IMG/VR virus record: IMGVR_UViG_3300030107_004723
Location: 648 to 21,695 of that record
Length of the DNA: 21,048 nt
Reading direction: 5' to 3' (one strand)
Source: a virus
Both the position numbers and the translations under genes were made by a program. Positions 20,816 through 21,048 of the stretch are shown here, in pieces. The notes under the pieces are model-generated. The model saw only the letters and a list, made by a program, of their open reading frames with translations, ran no database searches and was not told the origin of the DNA. The first letter of the stretch is position 1. Every line of letters starts with the position of its first letter.

Positions 20816-21048
20816 ATGATTATGATGGGTCCTAAGAAAGAAAAAGGCGGTATGGTTTCAATCATCATAGAGAAGATGAAAGACCACTACGGCAACGGAA
20901 AGGAATCTAACGAGGATTACGTAGAAGGTAAGCACGACGAAGAAAAAGATCATGAAGTCTATGAACATTATAGAGAAGAAGTAGATGGTATCTTTAAAGG
21001 TCTTGAAGAAAAAGACAAAGAACTACTAGCTGAATCTTTAAAAATGTT
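20816..21048 (+). CDS. Hypothetical acidic protein, 3' end cut by window edge
   Basis: Open from the ATG at 20816 (AAGGAG 6 bases upstream) for 77 codons to the window end, with no stop. It starts MIMMGPKKEKGGMVSIIIEK and continues as a charged, helical, acidic segment with a HDEEKDHEVYEHYREEVDG region, then a Lys/Glu-rich helix. The GPKKEKGGM opening is of a kind seen in small proteins next to phage head genes. It follows the preceding stop by 10 bases, so the two are probably co-translated. Length and function cannot be given. Confidence 0.7.
   Translation, partial: MIMMGPKKEKGGMVSIIIEKMKDHYGNGKESNEDYVEGKHDEEKDHEVYEHYREEVDGIFKGLEEKDKELLAESLKM

Noticed and set aside
1-21048. tRNA genes, CRISPR arrays, insertion sequences, integrase and attachment sites
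   Set aside because: Read for on both strands; no cloverleaf, spaced repeat array, transposase or recombinase motif was seen.

Overview
The window is 21 kb of an AT-rich tailed bacteriophage (Caudoviricetes) genome. It could also be a prophage or a metagenomic phage contig, but no bacterial housekeeping gene, integrase or tRNA is visible. Genes are densely packed, with most start and stop codons overlapping by 1 to 90 bases. They form two divergent blocks that meet at about 10.21-10.30 kb. The host cannot be named. Sec signal peptides and a lipobox show that some products are sent to the bacterial envelope. No tail gene lies inside the window, so the tail type cannot be told.

The left block (1-10.21 kb, all on the minus strand, read right to left) is the early and replication side. 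It begins with about a dozen small genes of mostly unknown function (10.2-6.2 kb). These include three likely exported proteins (a lipoprotein and two Sec-signal proteins), a Fis-type HTH protein and several coiled-coil or acidic proteins. Promoter-like sites precede 8563, 9720 and 10212, and six genes share an AAGGGG ribosome-binding leader. A 120-bp AT-rich control region (6094-6213) with a good sigma70-type promoter, a palindrome over its -35 box and paired GGTAC repeats on both flanks comes next. It sits directly upstream of the replication genes: a UDG-superfamily protein, an archaeo-eukaryotic-type primase (PrimPol-like), a HAD phosphatase and an SF3-type helicase. Nucleotide-supply genes follow: a MazG-like pyrophosphohydrolase, the flavin-dependent thymidylate synthase ThyX and a class II (B12-dependent) ribonucleotide reductase. 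The reductase runs off the left edge, and its frame is open for 556 codons.

The right block (10.30-21.05 kb, plus strand) is the late, virion-building side. A near-leaderless regulator candidate (10302-10775) comes first. A tandem 13-bp repeat and a promoter with a perfect TTGACA box follow. The block then holds a possible small-terminase or packaging protein, a GNAT acetyltransferase, a ClpP-type protease (probable head maturation protease), and a second ClpP-type protease with a membrane-targeting N-terminus. After these come a 2-oxoglutarate/Fe(II) oxygenase, the large terminase, the portal, the scaffold, the HK97-type major capsid protein, a strong terminator and a probable capsid-associated protein. 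A last partial gene is cut by the right edge.

The most notable points are the compact PrimPol plus SF3 helicase replication set with an origin-like region beside it, the tandem ClpP-like proteases of which one is probably envelope-targeted, a dioxygenase inside the packaging operon, and the group of exported early proteins whose signal peptides are nested out of frame in upstream genes.
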